From: Balanoglossus misakiensis
Lineage: Eukaryota > Hemichordata
Length of the DNA: 64,000 nt
Assembly (NCBI GenBank): GCA_040954595.2
Contig: CM082580.2
Location: 13,330,001-13,394,000, forward strand
Reading direction: 5' to 3'
In this document: piece by piece, positions 26,201 to 39,700 of the stretch
How positions within the stretch are numbered: position 1 is the first letter of the stretch
Layout: every line of letters begins with the position of its first letter
Notes under the pieces: model-generated
Told to the model about the DNA's origin: nothing
Seen by the model: the letters and a program-made list of their open reading frames with translations, nothing else
The model's database searches: none
Position numbers and translations under genes: made by a program

Positions 26201-28174
26201 TCAATGAATAATGAATAGTACATGCGAAGAAAACCGCTTCTTTCAACTCCCAACTCTCAATCATCTTAGAATAACTAACCTACGATTTCTAACATTGCTT
26301 TCCCCGTAGACCCTTGAGAGAAAAGCGTCTATGCTTTCCTCAGTAACGTTTTGTAAGGGTTCTGTGAATTCTGATATGACTGTTTTATTTTATAAGGTTG
26401 AGTGTCCTTCCCAGGCGCTATCTATATGTTGCCCATCTATCTGTCTGTCTGCCTGTCATTTTGCGTTTTCAAGCAAACATCTTAATCTAAAGTTTGTGAT
26501 TGACCAAATTTAGAATATGACAGATATCAAATTTAATACGCCTTTCTTATTATTACAACAGATAAACTCGAGATCAATGTGGTGACCACAAAGCACTTGG
26601 CCAATTATTTTAGCAATACAATTCGACTATATGTGTAACGACAACGTGGGCTTCAAACGCCGACCCTTGATTTTGCTGTTGGTTGTCCAATGTTCGGATA
26701 CAGTGTTCGATATCAGTAGCTTACTTTACACATTTGATGCAGACGGTATAAATGCTTTGTACCTGCGAATGAATGGCACTTCAGTCTCACCTAAGGAAAG
26801 TTCGACATCGGAAATCGAAGTAAAATACACAAATTAGCCGCATTTTGCCGCGTTTCCACTCGATACATATTGTTTTTCGGACAATGTTGACTCTGCCTAG
26901 ATGCAGTGAACGGTGTGTCAGAGAAATCGCTTTTCATTCAGTTAAACAGCAGCACACCGCGTACCCGGGAGGTGTTGGTAAAATCTCTAAATTTAGGTGA
27001 CGAAACAAATATTAATCCTTTGTCAGTCACCATACATTTATTTATTATGGGTCTAAACGCAGTTTTAAATCGCGAAACGGAACAAATTTAAGTTGACGTT
27101 GTGTATATCGCTACAAAACAGCCCTAAAGAAAGAATTTTGGTCCCGTTCGATGTGATCTCTTACAAAGTACTCTACTGCTTTTGTAAAAGTGTTACAAAA
27201 TTGCTCCGAAATATAAATCTGAAATCAGTGAACTTTTCAAATTGGTAAATTTCTGTTTATGCAATGGCTGCGCACGAAACCATCAAAGGTTGTGTAAACT
27301 CACAAGAATACACTTTTGCACAAAAAGTGGACAAATGTAGCTGGGTTTCTTTTGCTGATAACCCATGTTTTGATACATGCTAATTTTTTAGAGAGGCGTC
27401 AAGATTTATGGTAAACTAATATTGATCCCAAAATTTTAGATTCATCGACTTTCTCACAAAATTTATCGAATGTTCTCGAAACAACATAATCAAATTTTAT
27501 TAGACACCTATAATATTCACTCACGGTCGGTATATCTGTTGGTTGATGTAAACCAAGTGGGCCTACACGCTATCCAACCACTGATTTTCAGTGGACGGCC
27601 ACGCGAAAATGTAGCTTCACCACATGTTCTTTAGAACACAGTCCCTCAGTGTTTAGAACAACCAGACCCGCACATTTTAGCCATACATGGGCATATGTAA
27701 AGTACAAGTGACTGTGTACCTCTAAGAACATTGCCTTTGGCGGGAACACGTACTGAGAATTTAGATGGCAGAGATGTTGCTTGGAAAGATGAACGTACAA
27801 CAGTAGATAAAAATACAAGCCAAGTACTTACAAAGAAGCACTCTTAGTTAATAAATTTTCCAGCTGCGTCTTCACTAATTACCCCAAATAAACTGATTAA
27901 GAAGGGTAAATCTTGTCGGAAATCTCAATGAGGTACCGGGGAAGTACGGATAAGTCATCGGCGCAACGCGTGCTCTAGGCCGCGGCGTATTTGGCAACTT
28001 ACGAGGCCCGTGAGGAAGAGAATGCTCTTCCCCGAGAGATGACGGCTGACAGGTTAGCATATGCTGGGCACGGAAGATTAGTTGCACCCGAGTAACTCAA
28101 CGCCGCCGCAACGAGATCTGCCTGCAAAAATGGCCTCCCGAAATTCTACATTTCAAAATAGTAGTTTCACTCGG

Positions 28175-28242
28175 TTTGTGTGTGTGTGTGTTTGTGTCTG
28201 TGTCTGTGTGTGTGTGTGCGTGTGTGTGTATGTATGTATATA
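28175..28242. repeat. (TG)n imperfect microsatellite
   Basis: TG-rich run with TC and TA substitutions, ending in TATG units and a TA run. The antisense frames encode only His-Thr repeats and are not genes. Confidence 0.9.
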
Positions 28243-30167
28243 AATATAAAAAAAATCTTGCCTTTCGATGTTTTATTTTTTTCGCGACGGCGGCTGTGAC
28301 ATATGCGAGGCACAAGCTTTTCACCAACAGCGCACGTGTTCCAGCGGTTTGCACGTGCCGTGGGTACGCCCTTTCCATTTGATGAAATCAGCGGGGCGTC
28401 AAGCCATTTACGTGCAGAAAATTGGAGCACTTTCACCTCTTAGTTTTCAAATGCACAACAAAATCCTATATTTAGCTTGCGAAAAGGTCACAGCGAACAA
28501 AAAACAAACAAAAGTCAGCGATTTCAAGGTTTGCATTGTATTGATAAGTGTACGCAAGTGATGGTTAAATCAAAAAGTGGCACTGGCATGGTCGTTAATT
28601 TTCTGCGTTAATGACTTTGAACTTGTGTAAATGAAAAAAAAAAGTCCAGTGGAAAAAGTAAGAAAAATATATTTATGACAGTAGATTAAACTTTGACAAC
28701 TTTACCCAGGAAAGTATAAAAACCTAAATGTAACTATTTTCACTTAAGCGGAATAGATTTCTTAAATTTCCATGTATTGTTCAGGATATTTGAGATCTTA
28801 ACTTCACCCCAAAATATACAACGTTGGAAGGTACATGTACACTCTATCGCAAACACAAACGGCATCGATGATCGCCTATTCCCAATATTTGCGCAGTACT
28901 CCCCACGTTCTTTTGTCGGCCAGCGTTTTCAGGTATCGGAACAAACAAAATAAAAAACATTCTCGATATGCAAGTTTGATCATCAATGCAACAGTACTTG
29001 TTTTAGGTCAGAATCATATAATGATTCCTGGGGAGTATGACGTCATGAATTATGACTGCTTGGGATGCGATACGAAACATGTGGAGGGGATGCCTATGAG
29101 AGTAACACAACTCATATTTTATATGAGATCACAAATAGTCGAGTGTAGAGAAATAATTCTTAGCTGGCACAGGAGGGAGTCTCAGAGTTTGTTGGGAAAC
29201 ATAAACGAAATCTAAAGCAGAGAGAACGAGGCAAGGACAGAAAGATTTGGCGACAGAACACAAACGCACAAACTTGCCATTCTTTGAACGCATGTATTCA
29301 TCACAATCAGGACCTTTACAACCGATTGGGAATGTTGGTGAAAATGTTATGCCAATCGTTAATTCACTTGGTACCCTTTGAACGCGAATTCTCTCACTGG
29401 CGACGTACAGACATCATTTTGAATCCTCAAACAAATTGTTATGTGTCTTGGAGTAATCGCCACACTTCAAAGACACTCTGATGCGATTTTACCTGTCACT
29501 GTATTTCCATGCGCCTTCACGGACAAACTCTTACGACCAAGTTTCTGTTGGAATTCAAAATGAAGCCCTTTTACGTGGCCTAAGCCAGTAAGCACGATAA
29601 GATTTTGCCGGCAACACAAGACTTAAGATTTCATGTGTCCGGCATTCACTCTACGGCCAAGCTCTGCCTCTGTTTGACGTTCCTTGGCGATGAAGAGATT
29701 TTCAAATACGCACTGTAGGGACTTCTACCTGTTTCATAGGCGATCCATGCAATGTTGCCAGTGTAATCTTGGCTCAGTGGGGTACCTGGATCAGAGTGGC
29801 ACAAAGTCATCCGGAGACAGACTTACATACAAATGGCCTCCCGGAGAAGAGAAAAAAATTATTTTCCGTCATGACCCCACCCCTCCCCCTCTCTCCCTCC
29901 ACCACGATTACTTCGACACTAGTTGTCCTTCTTGGAGTTGTGAGAGTTCCACCATATTCTATATCAGTTTATGGTTGCTTAGATACCGCCAATTACATTA
30001 TGACTAAAAAATCAATTTACCGCTACTTGATTCAAGTGTGCAACGTTGGTACTGGCTCGCCACCATGGTTTCAATCCGTAAATGCAATGTGAATGGTGTT
30101 AAAGTTTATATTTCAGAATAACTCTCCACGATAACTTCTGCCCCGTTCTGCATTGCCACGCCCGCAT

Positions 30168-30179
30168 CCCCCCCCCCCC
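30168..30179. repeat. C12 homopolymer
   Basis: Twelve consecutive C; likely variable in length. Confidence 0.85.
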
Positions 30180-30680
30180 GACACTTTGAAATGTTTCTGT
30201 TGCATGTTACAATTTGTCTGGTGTCGTCTCGTTTGGCAATGTGGCCCAGCAGACATGAGCGAAATGCAAAATCGCATGAAAATATGGCGACATTTGTCAA
30301 GCTGCAGGTGTTCCTTGGTCCTTATCACAACTCGTCACCCCATTAAGCATTTCCCGCCCTTTTAGGATGGCAAAAAATCAAAATGATGGATGGTCTTGCT
30401 TATCCTACTCGGGTTACGGCGTTTCAGACAGTCCGTGGAAGTATTTGAAATAAATACACAACACTAATCGATGGGAGGATGAGCTTCTGTGGCAAGTTCA
30501 GGATTAGTAAGGGCGGTATCCATGGAAACGAGTCAACTATTCTTTTATCGTCACTCCACTGCCAGTTTGGAACACCAATAACTCGGTTTCCATATTATCT
30601 AGTTGCCCATATCCGGTTCCACAATATGGCGAAAGGTCTAGATTTCATTACATTCTAACCATATCACTCGATATTACCAC

Positions 30681-30712
30681 GAGTTAGCTAATCCCTATGA
30701 GTTAGCTAATCC
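30681..30712. repeat. 14-bp direct repeat GAGTTAGCTAATCC
   Basis: GAGTTAGCTAATCC occurs at 30681-30694 and again at 30699-30712, an 18-bp period. TAATCC is the core bound by Otx/bicoid-class homeodomains, so a paired binding site is possible, though a chance duplication explains it equally well. Confidence 0.8.
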
Positions 30713-32847
30713 AGTCTAGTCTCACAATACAAGCCTAAACAGCCCGGATTTGCACAGTGTTCTAATCTTGCTCCGTTCAGATTTGGTGATATGCTAATCT
30801 GGCGGGATTTAGACATATTTCCTTGCTAATTCACCGTGATGCCATCTTGTCAGATAAAACAATATTTTAGCTAGATTTCATACATGCTGCGCTCTCTGCT
30901 TGGGTTATTATGGTTAGTAGTTTGACTATATTTGAGTTTGGCTAGGTACACTTTGACCCCGCTTATTAACGACCACGGTGACTCCACACTTTACAGTGAC
31001 AGATTCGTCCCACCTCACCGCTGCACATCGGCATCATCACTCTACTTGAATATTCAGTGTGCGTTAGCCCGGAATTACAACGCCGGAGACCTCGTCTAAT
31101 TGACGTTTGAAACCACCATTCATTCCCTGACAAATGAAATTCTCTCCATTGCACCAACCTTCAACCCAGTCGTTAGAACTCTCATATTAATAGATCATTA
31201 TAGCTCGACTGCAAAGTAATGGGAAGTGGGTTCTCAGTCAGTGATACCTGTATATGCGGTAGGCACTGTGATTGACACTTTCACGCGTTTTGGAGTCAGA
31301 CAATGTCAACAAGACGTTGGTATGTTTTGGTAAGGTGTTCGACAACTATAACAGAATAGTTCCAGACGTCACTTCCTGGAAACTTTTAGGGAGTGTGTAA
31401 TTTTTGGGCGCGCCTTATTTCGAAATCACAATAACCAAATATGAACCACATTCCCAAGAACTTTCCAAGAACTTTTGCATTGACCATAGACGACAGCAGG
31501 GTCTTGTGTTCAAAGAGAATTTACTGGAGTTTAAACTAACTGAGGCCAAGTTTAATTTTGCAAGGTCTACAGGTCAATAACCTCCACCTCACGTACATGA
31601 CCTTAACAGAGAATCCTTCAAAGGGCATTTTATAACTTTGAATTCTTGGCTGCATTGTTTTCCTTGCTGGCAGGTAGGTGACCATGTCCGAAATCGTCCT
31701 TGTGCTACGTGTGGCTATGTGTGTGCTTGACATTGTTTTCTCTATGAAAGGTGACTGCCAACGAGTCTTGATGTGACCTCAGGTTAAGTGGAACTCTTAA
31801 ACCAGGTTGAAGGGCGAATGTGATGAAGACGATCATACAGCGCTATACAGCCTTTTGGTTTCCCAGGGTTACTGACGGGCCGCGCGGTGGCCATAAGTTA
31901 CGATTAAGCTGCGAGATAAAATCGGGATCTGTCATACCTCCTCAGATCAGCCTAGTCTCTGATGTCATTATTCCGTTGTAAAATTCATTGTTCGTTTCCC
32001 AACAGTATGCATCATTGTACATCGACCTATCTGATACACGCATCGCTGTACATTCCTACGACTAATCGCGGTGGCGTGTACTCGAGATTCGCGGCAGGCG
32101 GCGTCTGAAAACACAAAACGGCTTTAGTTGCGTCCTCGGAGGCCGTCACGTAATTAAAAGAGAATTTCTGTGCCCCGTCCGCTCCACGGAGGAGTTTTTA
32201 TTCCGTATTATGTGCTTCTTGAATCTGTTTCGTGCTTTGGCTTTCAACTCCGTTCATACGCACTTGGACACGGTCCCCAGGGAGACGCGACGCGTGCCCC
32301 GGGTCCGTAATAGTGCCACGGGTTAAGTCGCTGAGCAAGTTAATCTTTATTTCCTGTTTGAGTAAACAAACACCCAAGGCATCGGTGACGTACAAGTCTG
32401 TTGCATCACGAAACACATTGTCTTACATTCAAACGTTTCATGCCAAGGACATGCCATCACCTTCAGGGCGTTCAACACAATTGAAAAAGAAAATCTATTG
32501 CAACCTAATCGACCAAACTAAGTAATATGTGTACAGCGACTTATTCCTCTTCCCATTATATGTTAATTTACCGTCAGTTCTAATTGTGTTCTGACAATAT
32601 CAACTGCGCAAATAAACGGTATAATAACATTGTCAAGGAAAAGCGGACATTTTTACACATTTCAAGTTTGCATTGAATGAAGAGAGAGAGGTTGACTGAG
32701 AAGAAGGGCGCCTGGAGTAAAGGAAAGTTAGCAAATAGCGTCAAGATAGAAACAATTCCCTCGAGGCCATACGGTCACAAGTTTTTACTTTTGTCGGTAT
32801 TGGCTCGGTTACTGTAAACACCACAGACCACGTAACGGAGATACTAG

Positions 32848-32894
32848 TAGATAGATAGATAGACAGATAGACAGACAGACAGACAGACAGACAG
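32848..32894. repeat. (TAGA)n/(CAGA)n compound microsatellite
   Basis: TAGA units pass into CAGA units over 47 bases without other interruption. Confidence 0.9.
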
Positions 32895-34832
32895 TGTAGT
32901 TTCTGCGTTACTATTTTCTTACATAGATCAACTATAGGATCTAGGACATTGGCCGGTGTACGTATAAGGTATGCGCTTAGGGAGACAGTTAATGTGGAAT
33001 TTCTTGAGAAATATTAATAGCTGTTTTTAGTGTTCATTGATTACACAGATGGCGAAATTCGATATCACGGACAGGTTATTGGAGCAACTTTCAGAAACAA
33101 CGCGTCGCAACGTCTCAATTTTTAAGTCGCCAGTAGAAAATTACAAGTCTGACCTTTCACCCGACCTTTGACATGAGCAAAGGGACCGCGGCATCTGTCA
33201 CGGAATACGTCATGAGTGATTTCAATAATCATGATATCTGATTTTCAGAAGACAAAGGGATCACATGATTATCTTTATGTATCAGAAAAAACTTTCAATT
33301 GATGTTGTCATATAAAAAGAAAGACAGAAAGAAGGAAGGAAGTTCGTAATGTTCATTAAAATTTATCCAGATTCCAGGTCTTAGCTCACAATGATTGGCG
33401 AAGACTTTGTTTTTCATAGTCATGTGATTCACTGAATGGAAGCGGACCTCAACACACCGTGACTCCATCTGGGAGATGTTGGTCCCGGTACGACATTTAG
33501 GGGCGGGGCTCCACGAACCCACTTTGCATGCTGGGAAGAGGTTGTCCGTACTTAATAGTTTAAAGGGGAAACATCGTCACTAATGATACATTTGTCCGGA
33601 GAGTGGGCGGATATGTACCCATGTCGACATAACAAAGACTGACTTGACCACCATCTAATCCCTTGACCAGCGACATGTTGTGGGCGGCCAGAAGCGAACT
33701 TCAAGTGTCGCACAAAGAATCTTAATTATCAACTGATGGAAGTCTAACACCAAGATTTGACTGATCTGTAAGAACATGGTGTCTTGGACGTGTGCTTGGT
33801 CCATACGAAACATTTTAAGAATTAATTAATGGCACGAGAGGAGTTAGGCGCGCGTAATATTTGTCAAAATAATTGGCGAGAAAAATCGATGTCGATTTCC
33901 GAGGCAAACATGGGAGGACTATATTGATACTCTGTATACTTTTCCGAGAAATCGATTGGTGAAATTGTACATAAAGGCACCACTGCGGTTGACCTCATCT
34001 CTAAACGTAATTGCCTCCCAGAATAATCCAAAAAGAGTGACGAATTATCGAATTTTCGATCCGTCCACACTGAGCAGAAAGGCTACCGTTTTTTACATGT
34101 ACACTAACATATGTTGTTTTTCACGAATGTCTGTATTATTAACAATTCTTTACTGACATCTAAAAACAGTGGAAACTGTGCAGAATGGGGTGCCATTGTT
34201 TGGCGCGCTTTCATTTCTATCTGAAACGATGGAACTCTATGTTTATCTATGATTTTTGGCAAGGGCCGTTCCTTCCCAGGGCGAAGACTGCGCGCGCGTG
34301 GACTCGGCTGCTAATTAGGCATCCTACGCGTGCGCGTGTGTAATTTTCCAGCAAGCGCCCCGGGGCAGTGAATTCATTCCCATTCTGCAAGATACACCGG
34401 TAACATTGTTCGTGCTCATTGTTTTTGTTGTGCATTTCGGCTAAATTTGCCTCGGGAAACGAAACGAAAAAGGCGCAAAGAGGATGGCGATAAACGGAAG
34501 TTCTTAACAAAACTCGAATTAAGCAAAGATGAAGCATTATTGAAAAAATCGAGAAAGTAATCCGCATGTGCTTTTTGCTGAGAATATTGACATTCCCACG
34601 TAAAAACGGAACTTCGTTTCAGTTTACTAAAATTAAGCCCCCCCCTCCCCTTGGATACGCCAATAGCTTACAGAATACAATGATGATGAAAACTTGGGGG
34701 TATTGAGCTAGTGGTCAACATAGCTAGAAAAATACGACTCTTGATTGAAAATTGAAACTAAACTGAGGAAAAGTCATTCCCAGATTTCAATTTTGGCAAG
34801 TTTACTTTCTAAATTGAAAAGTTAAATTCTAC

Positions 34833-34894
34833 TCTCCCTGTCTCTATCTCTGCCTCTCTATCTCCGTCTGTCTGTCTGTGTGTGTCTCTCTCTG
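34833..34894. repeat. Pyrimidine-rich CT/CTGT compound repeat
   Basis: Degenerate CTCT, CTAT, CTGT and TGTG units across about 60 bases. Confidence 0.8.
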
Positions 34895-35051
34895 GCAGCA
34901 TGTTTCATGAATATTAAACGGTATCTCTCTCTCTATTCACTTAGTTAATCCGGCGGGTCTTAGTCATCGCAGTAAAGTTAACCTGTTGGTTTATAAACAA
35001 TTAAGGCAAACAGAAGATCATCAACGAGCAATTGAATCAGTTAATGTATCA

Positions 35052-35063
35052 CCCCCCCCCCCC
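35052..35063. repeat. C12 homopolymer
   Basis: Twelve consecutive C. Confidence 0.85.
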
Positions 35064-36734
35064 AATTCCGTTTGGACCATTTCACAAAGTTAAAATTGTG
35101 AAATTTAACACGTTATATCCGTGGTGTCATGAAACTGATTTCGGCGTTTTTAGATCTTGATGCAAACTCAAAGTTGATGATGCTATCATTCATTCATCAA
35201 ACAGTGTGACGTACGCAGCCACACAAAAAAACTTTATGTGTATCAAGTTGTGTCTTGTTCTATAGAGCATAGACAGTAGAGAGTCTACCGCCATTGTCAT
35301 CCTGTACTTCGCCACAATATCCCTTTCTTACTTCGCGGTTTCAGGCATGCGCAGTAGCACGCGTGGACAAATCCGCCTTTTGTTATTTTTTTACAGACTG
35401 TAAAACCTTGCGATTGTGACTGACGTATTTTACTTCCCTTCAACACTACGCTACACGCAATTGCCCATTAATGCGACACGCACACAATGACGTGACATTA
35501 CACCCGTACTTAATAAAACCTCAGTCGGTATTTTCACGCCATTTTAACTCGGCTAGGACCACCCTTATAAAAGACAAGTTTATTATTTTGATAAATTTGA
35601 GACCAAAGCCAATCATCGTGAGATCTGTAGCTACACTTTTACATCTATAGGACATTACGCTTACAGTACAAATAATATTGGGACACCACGTGACCGGCGC
35701 GGCTACTGAGAAATTAAAGGTTGGAGTGGACGATTCTAGCTGTTCATAGAATTAAACTGGTTAATGTTTAAAGCGCCATTAGCTGTAACCTGTGACTATG
35801 ATTTCATTATTTTTTATCTGAGTATCAACCGCAGTTTCTTGCTTAACTTCCTTAGATACATGAAACACCAGGCGTTTTGCATATCAGCGTAGCCTAGCAT
35901 GTCTGAGCAATCAACCTAGTTTTTAACACAGTCCCTCACTGTATTTTTTAAATATTTGTCAACAATAATGACGGGCGCTGCACATAGGCTACATTGTACT
36001 GTCCAACATCGAGAATACTTGGTATGTTAGCATCAGTGTTAGTAAAGAACGCGAATACTGAAACATTCAAAATGTGCAGCTATTGCCCCTTCAACAGGGC
36101 TTGATGAAAACATACAGAAACGTGTACGGGATCTGCCAGAACCGATTATCGGAGATCAGAGGTGCAGTCAAACAATTTATTATACCCGGATTTTTTTATT
36201 TTCAAACTCACGCCTCCACTTAATATTTGGCAATAAACAATTGAATTTTTGGAATTCCTCTGTATGCTAGAACGGCAGAGTGGACTTAGCCGGAATTTAG
36301 CCAACCACAAAAATAAATCCGGACTTTGACCCAATTTTATCCAATTAGAAGTGTTCCAAGTACTATGTCCTCTGCTGAAAGGTCAGACGAGGAAAAATAA
36401 ATCGTTTGATAAGAATCTATACTTTAATCTTTATTTAAGTATGACCAGCTCAGCCGTGTGCACCTTTTCCTACGATGACTAAACGGCGTTCTTTGATCTC
36501 GGGGATAATGAATGAGCGTGGCTGAGATAAAGAACAAGCGTTGTTGAAGCTTTGTCTGAAAAGTCCGTCGCTGGCTGTTATGTTGTCAACGGCGGCGTCG
36601 GAGACCGGCGCCTGGTCACAACAGCGTCCCCAACGTCAGTTTGCGCAGTGTGGCACTTCGATACTAAACCTGTCTCAGCTTAGTAGAAATAAATGCTCAG
36701 ACAACTACAACTGTGGTAGCTGTCCGAGGAAAAG

Positions 36735-36751
36735 CAAACAAACAAACAAAC
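36735..36751. repeat. (CAAA)n microsatellite
   Basis: Four CAAA units plus one base. The same motif recurs at 50170 and 53579. Confidence 0.85.
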
Positions 36752-39700
36752 GAATGCTGATGTCTCATCACTTCTCTGAGCGACGTTCATGAGAATTATT
36801 TGAGTCTTAATCTGACAAGTTAGATCCGATCAGTGTTCTTAATGGAAAGTAGAAGTTTCACAAAGGCCCAGTTGCTATAGTAAGTTTTTTTAACATGACA
36901 CAATTTCGTCACTATATTTCTTTCCTATTGATATCTACGAAATGTAAATTAGAAATTCAGATCGAAAGGTCAACTCTTCAGAAACTTCAAATTGCGACCA
37001 GGTCTAGCTCTCAAACTCAATGTTTGATGACGTCAGAACGAGAGAGATGGAATTTGGGGCGTGTGCCCTTCAAGTACGCCAAAACCACTTCACTCTCTTT
37101 CACGAGGTCTACTACAGAGCGAGAAAAGCACTTCTTGCACCAGCTGAAACCAGTTTTTTTTTGTTCCATTTTTACAAGGGAGAAAATAAGAAGAGGCGGG
37201 TCGATGGAGACATGGAAGCAAAGAGCTGTGAATCGGAGGGGCTTCTTCGGTGAACAAAAGCCACAGTTTGGGAATTTCCCATGTGCGGACGACCCTTTTA
37301 CACGCTAGTGATGGTAAATGCTCTGCAGCGCTGCACCAAGACATTTTAAACCCATTAGACTGGGGGCAATAGCGCTACTTAGATAACCGTGCCTCTTATT
37401 ACTCTATCAATAATATAGATTCTCGATTGAGATGGTTCATTTCAAAGGAACCCCACGTGAAATATGACAAGTTGAAATGGAGTGAAACAACCAGGCCTTC
37501 ATCCGTCGATTCGGAGTATTCTCTGGAAATCTCCGTCACATGACAGCTACAGAAAAGGCGACAGGGGAAATGAAATGATTTTGAGGACTGCATCCAAACA
37601 GTTTATCGGAAAATTGTATTCTGTTTCTTTCGACTGAGCTGAGATTGCGGCCGACTCGTACAATGCCGAAAAGTTTCACTTATTATATGTGTTTTGAGCG
37701 CCTGTCGATAAGCTGTCGTCATTCACCGATCGTTTGCACAGATGTGACATTTCAGGGCAAATTTCGAGTTTCGAATCACCTTTCCAGCTCATGGCTTCAC
37801 TGAAATGTTTGACAGTTATGCTTAATCTGAAAATCATCAATTTACTCGACACAGAAGTTTTCAGTTGTCTAATGATTACTCAACGCCAGGAATGACTCTA
37901 TCGTTTGTCATTTTTCATCGCTTATTGCTCTATTCATTATTCATAAACCCCTTTCATTGATCGATTTCGCAATAAAAAACTTCAAATATGAAGAAAGTAT
38001 GCCACTTCATTCAACAGATAATATATGTCCTAGGTTAATACAATAAAAAAAAATTACCAATAAATATCTGGTGTTGCAAATTTTGATGTAGAAGACTGCC
38101 AAACTTGATTTATGCCAATGGTCTTGCTAGAAGTAACGATTTTGTCGTCCGATTTCTCCCGGACGGTGGTATTTTGGTCAAGACTTTTCATATACAATAG
38201 TTATCATTCTGTTGTCCGTGATTGCACCAGTCTTTGCAATGAGCACCGACTGTAAACGGACGATTTCATCTCATTTCTATTATTTAACAATCCAAGCTAA
38301 AAATTTCCACGATAAATTATTGAAATTGTTTGATAAAATGAAGTTATCATTAGTTGTGTAAATAACAACTCCTCCGAGACTATTTGGATATCAGTGATTC
38401 AAGATAAACTCTGGGCCCATTGTATAATCTGTGTGATCGGTGAATGAAACAGAATCATGTCTGCGTTCCCGACATAAGTGATGACTTAGTGAAGTGGGGG
38501 AGTCCACTGGAGGCGTAGATTCACCGTTCTGGGCAGTGGGTTTATCCCTTAACGATTGTTGGAACATTCAATCTAAACTTGAGGTGATACAAAACTCACT
38601 CTCGCTGGAGTACAATCTGTTATCATCAGTTTGCGCAAGTTCTCTCTCAGAGAAGGGGTCTTTAAAAGCAATGTCCTCTTTCAAGTTCGCGCTGAGCGTT
38701 TCGACGCAATGAAGTAATTTCAGACAACATAGTTGAAATACACAGCAAAAATGATGAAAACAAACTTTAAGTGAATTTTTACTTGTGTAAAAAACTGTAA
38801 CTTTGTCATCTGGAATGTCACAGTAAGGACACTGCTGGTGGAGTTGAAGAGGTTAACACAAGTTAATATTGCAAAAATAAAGAATATTTCAAAAAGGTGG
38901 AAACACGCAGCTGAAAACATACATATGCAGCTCGGAATGGCCCAGCGAAGCAAACACGACTTCACCGCTCCACGCTCCAATGGTTAATTTCCCCGTGATA
39001 TCAGCGTCATCCATCGTTCAATGATTTCATTTGCCACGCTTGGCAATCTGGATAATCATCGAGAATTTAACGAGGTGAATGATACGTTAAGTCGAATCCT
39101 GTAATCGGCTCCGAATTCAGAGTGTCCCAAAGTTCGGAGAGGGCTGTTACTTTTCGACTGCAGCGACTATGAACTTTGGTTTGGGCTTGAGTAGTCGCAG
39201 ATCTTCTGTCGTTTTCCACTGCCGTTCAAATGTTCTTTGATTTGGGAATCCTGATAAATTGTGACGGGGAATAACCGAACCAAACGCTGCGGCTAGAATC
39301 ACTGTCGATTTTCGATTTTCAGCGACACAGAAAACGTCGCACACTGTCAAACCTCCTAAAACGTGCCTTTTCTGAATATTACCATCACATGCACACATTT
39401 CATTCGAAAAACGTCAATAAACCCAATTACCATTTATATTAACAGGCTTTTAAATATTTTCCTCCAAATGTCTATCGTCTTTGGATGACTGGCAAGAAAT
39501 AAAACCTGGCAACTGAAATAAACTGTGAACCACCCTTGTATGAGAAGTCAGATGACACTCTTTTCGAAAAGACATCTTACAGGCTCATCGGATTCACGTG
39601 TACCAGAAATAGGCGAAGAAAAAACTGTTTCTCTGCGTCTTTGGAACGAAAATTGCGTTAATAGAACCATAATGATATACTAGTATACAAGCAAAAAAAC

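Noticed and set aside
28176-28436. Frames with Val-Cys or His-Thr repeats
   Set aside because: Translations of the TG microsatellite.
36895-37308. 137-codon plus frame
   Set aside because: No domain or splice context, and overlapping frames are open on the opposite strand; chance is adequate.
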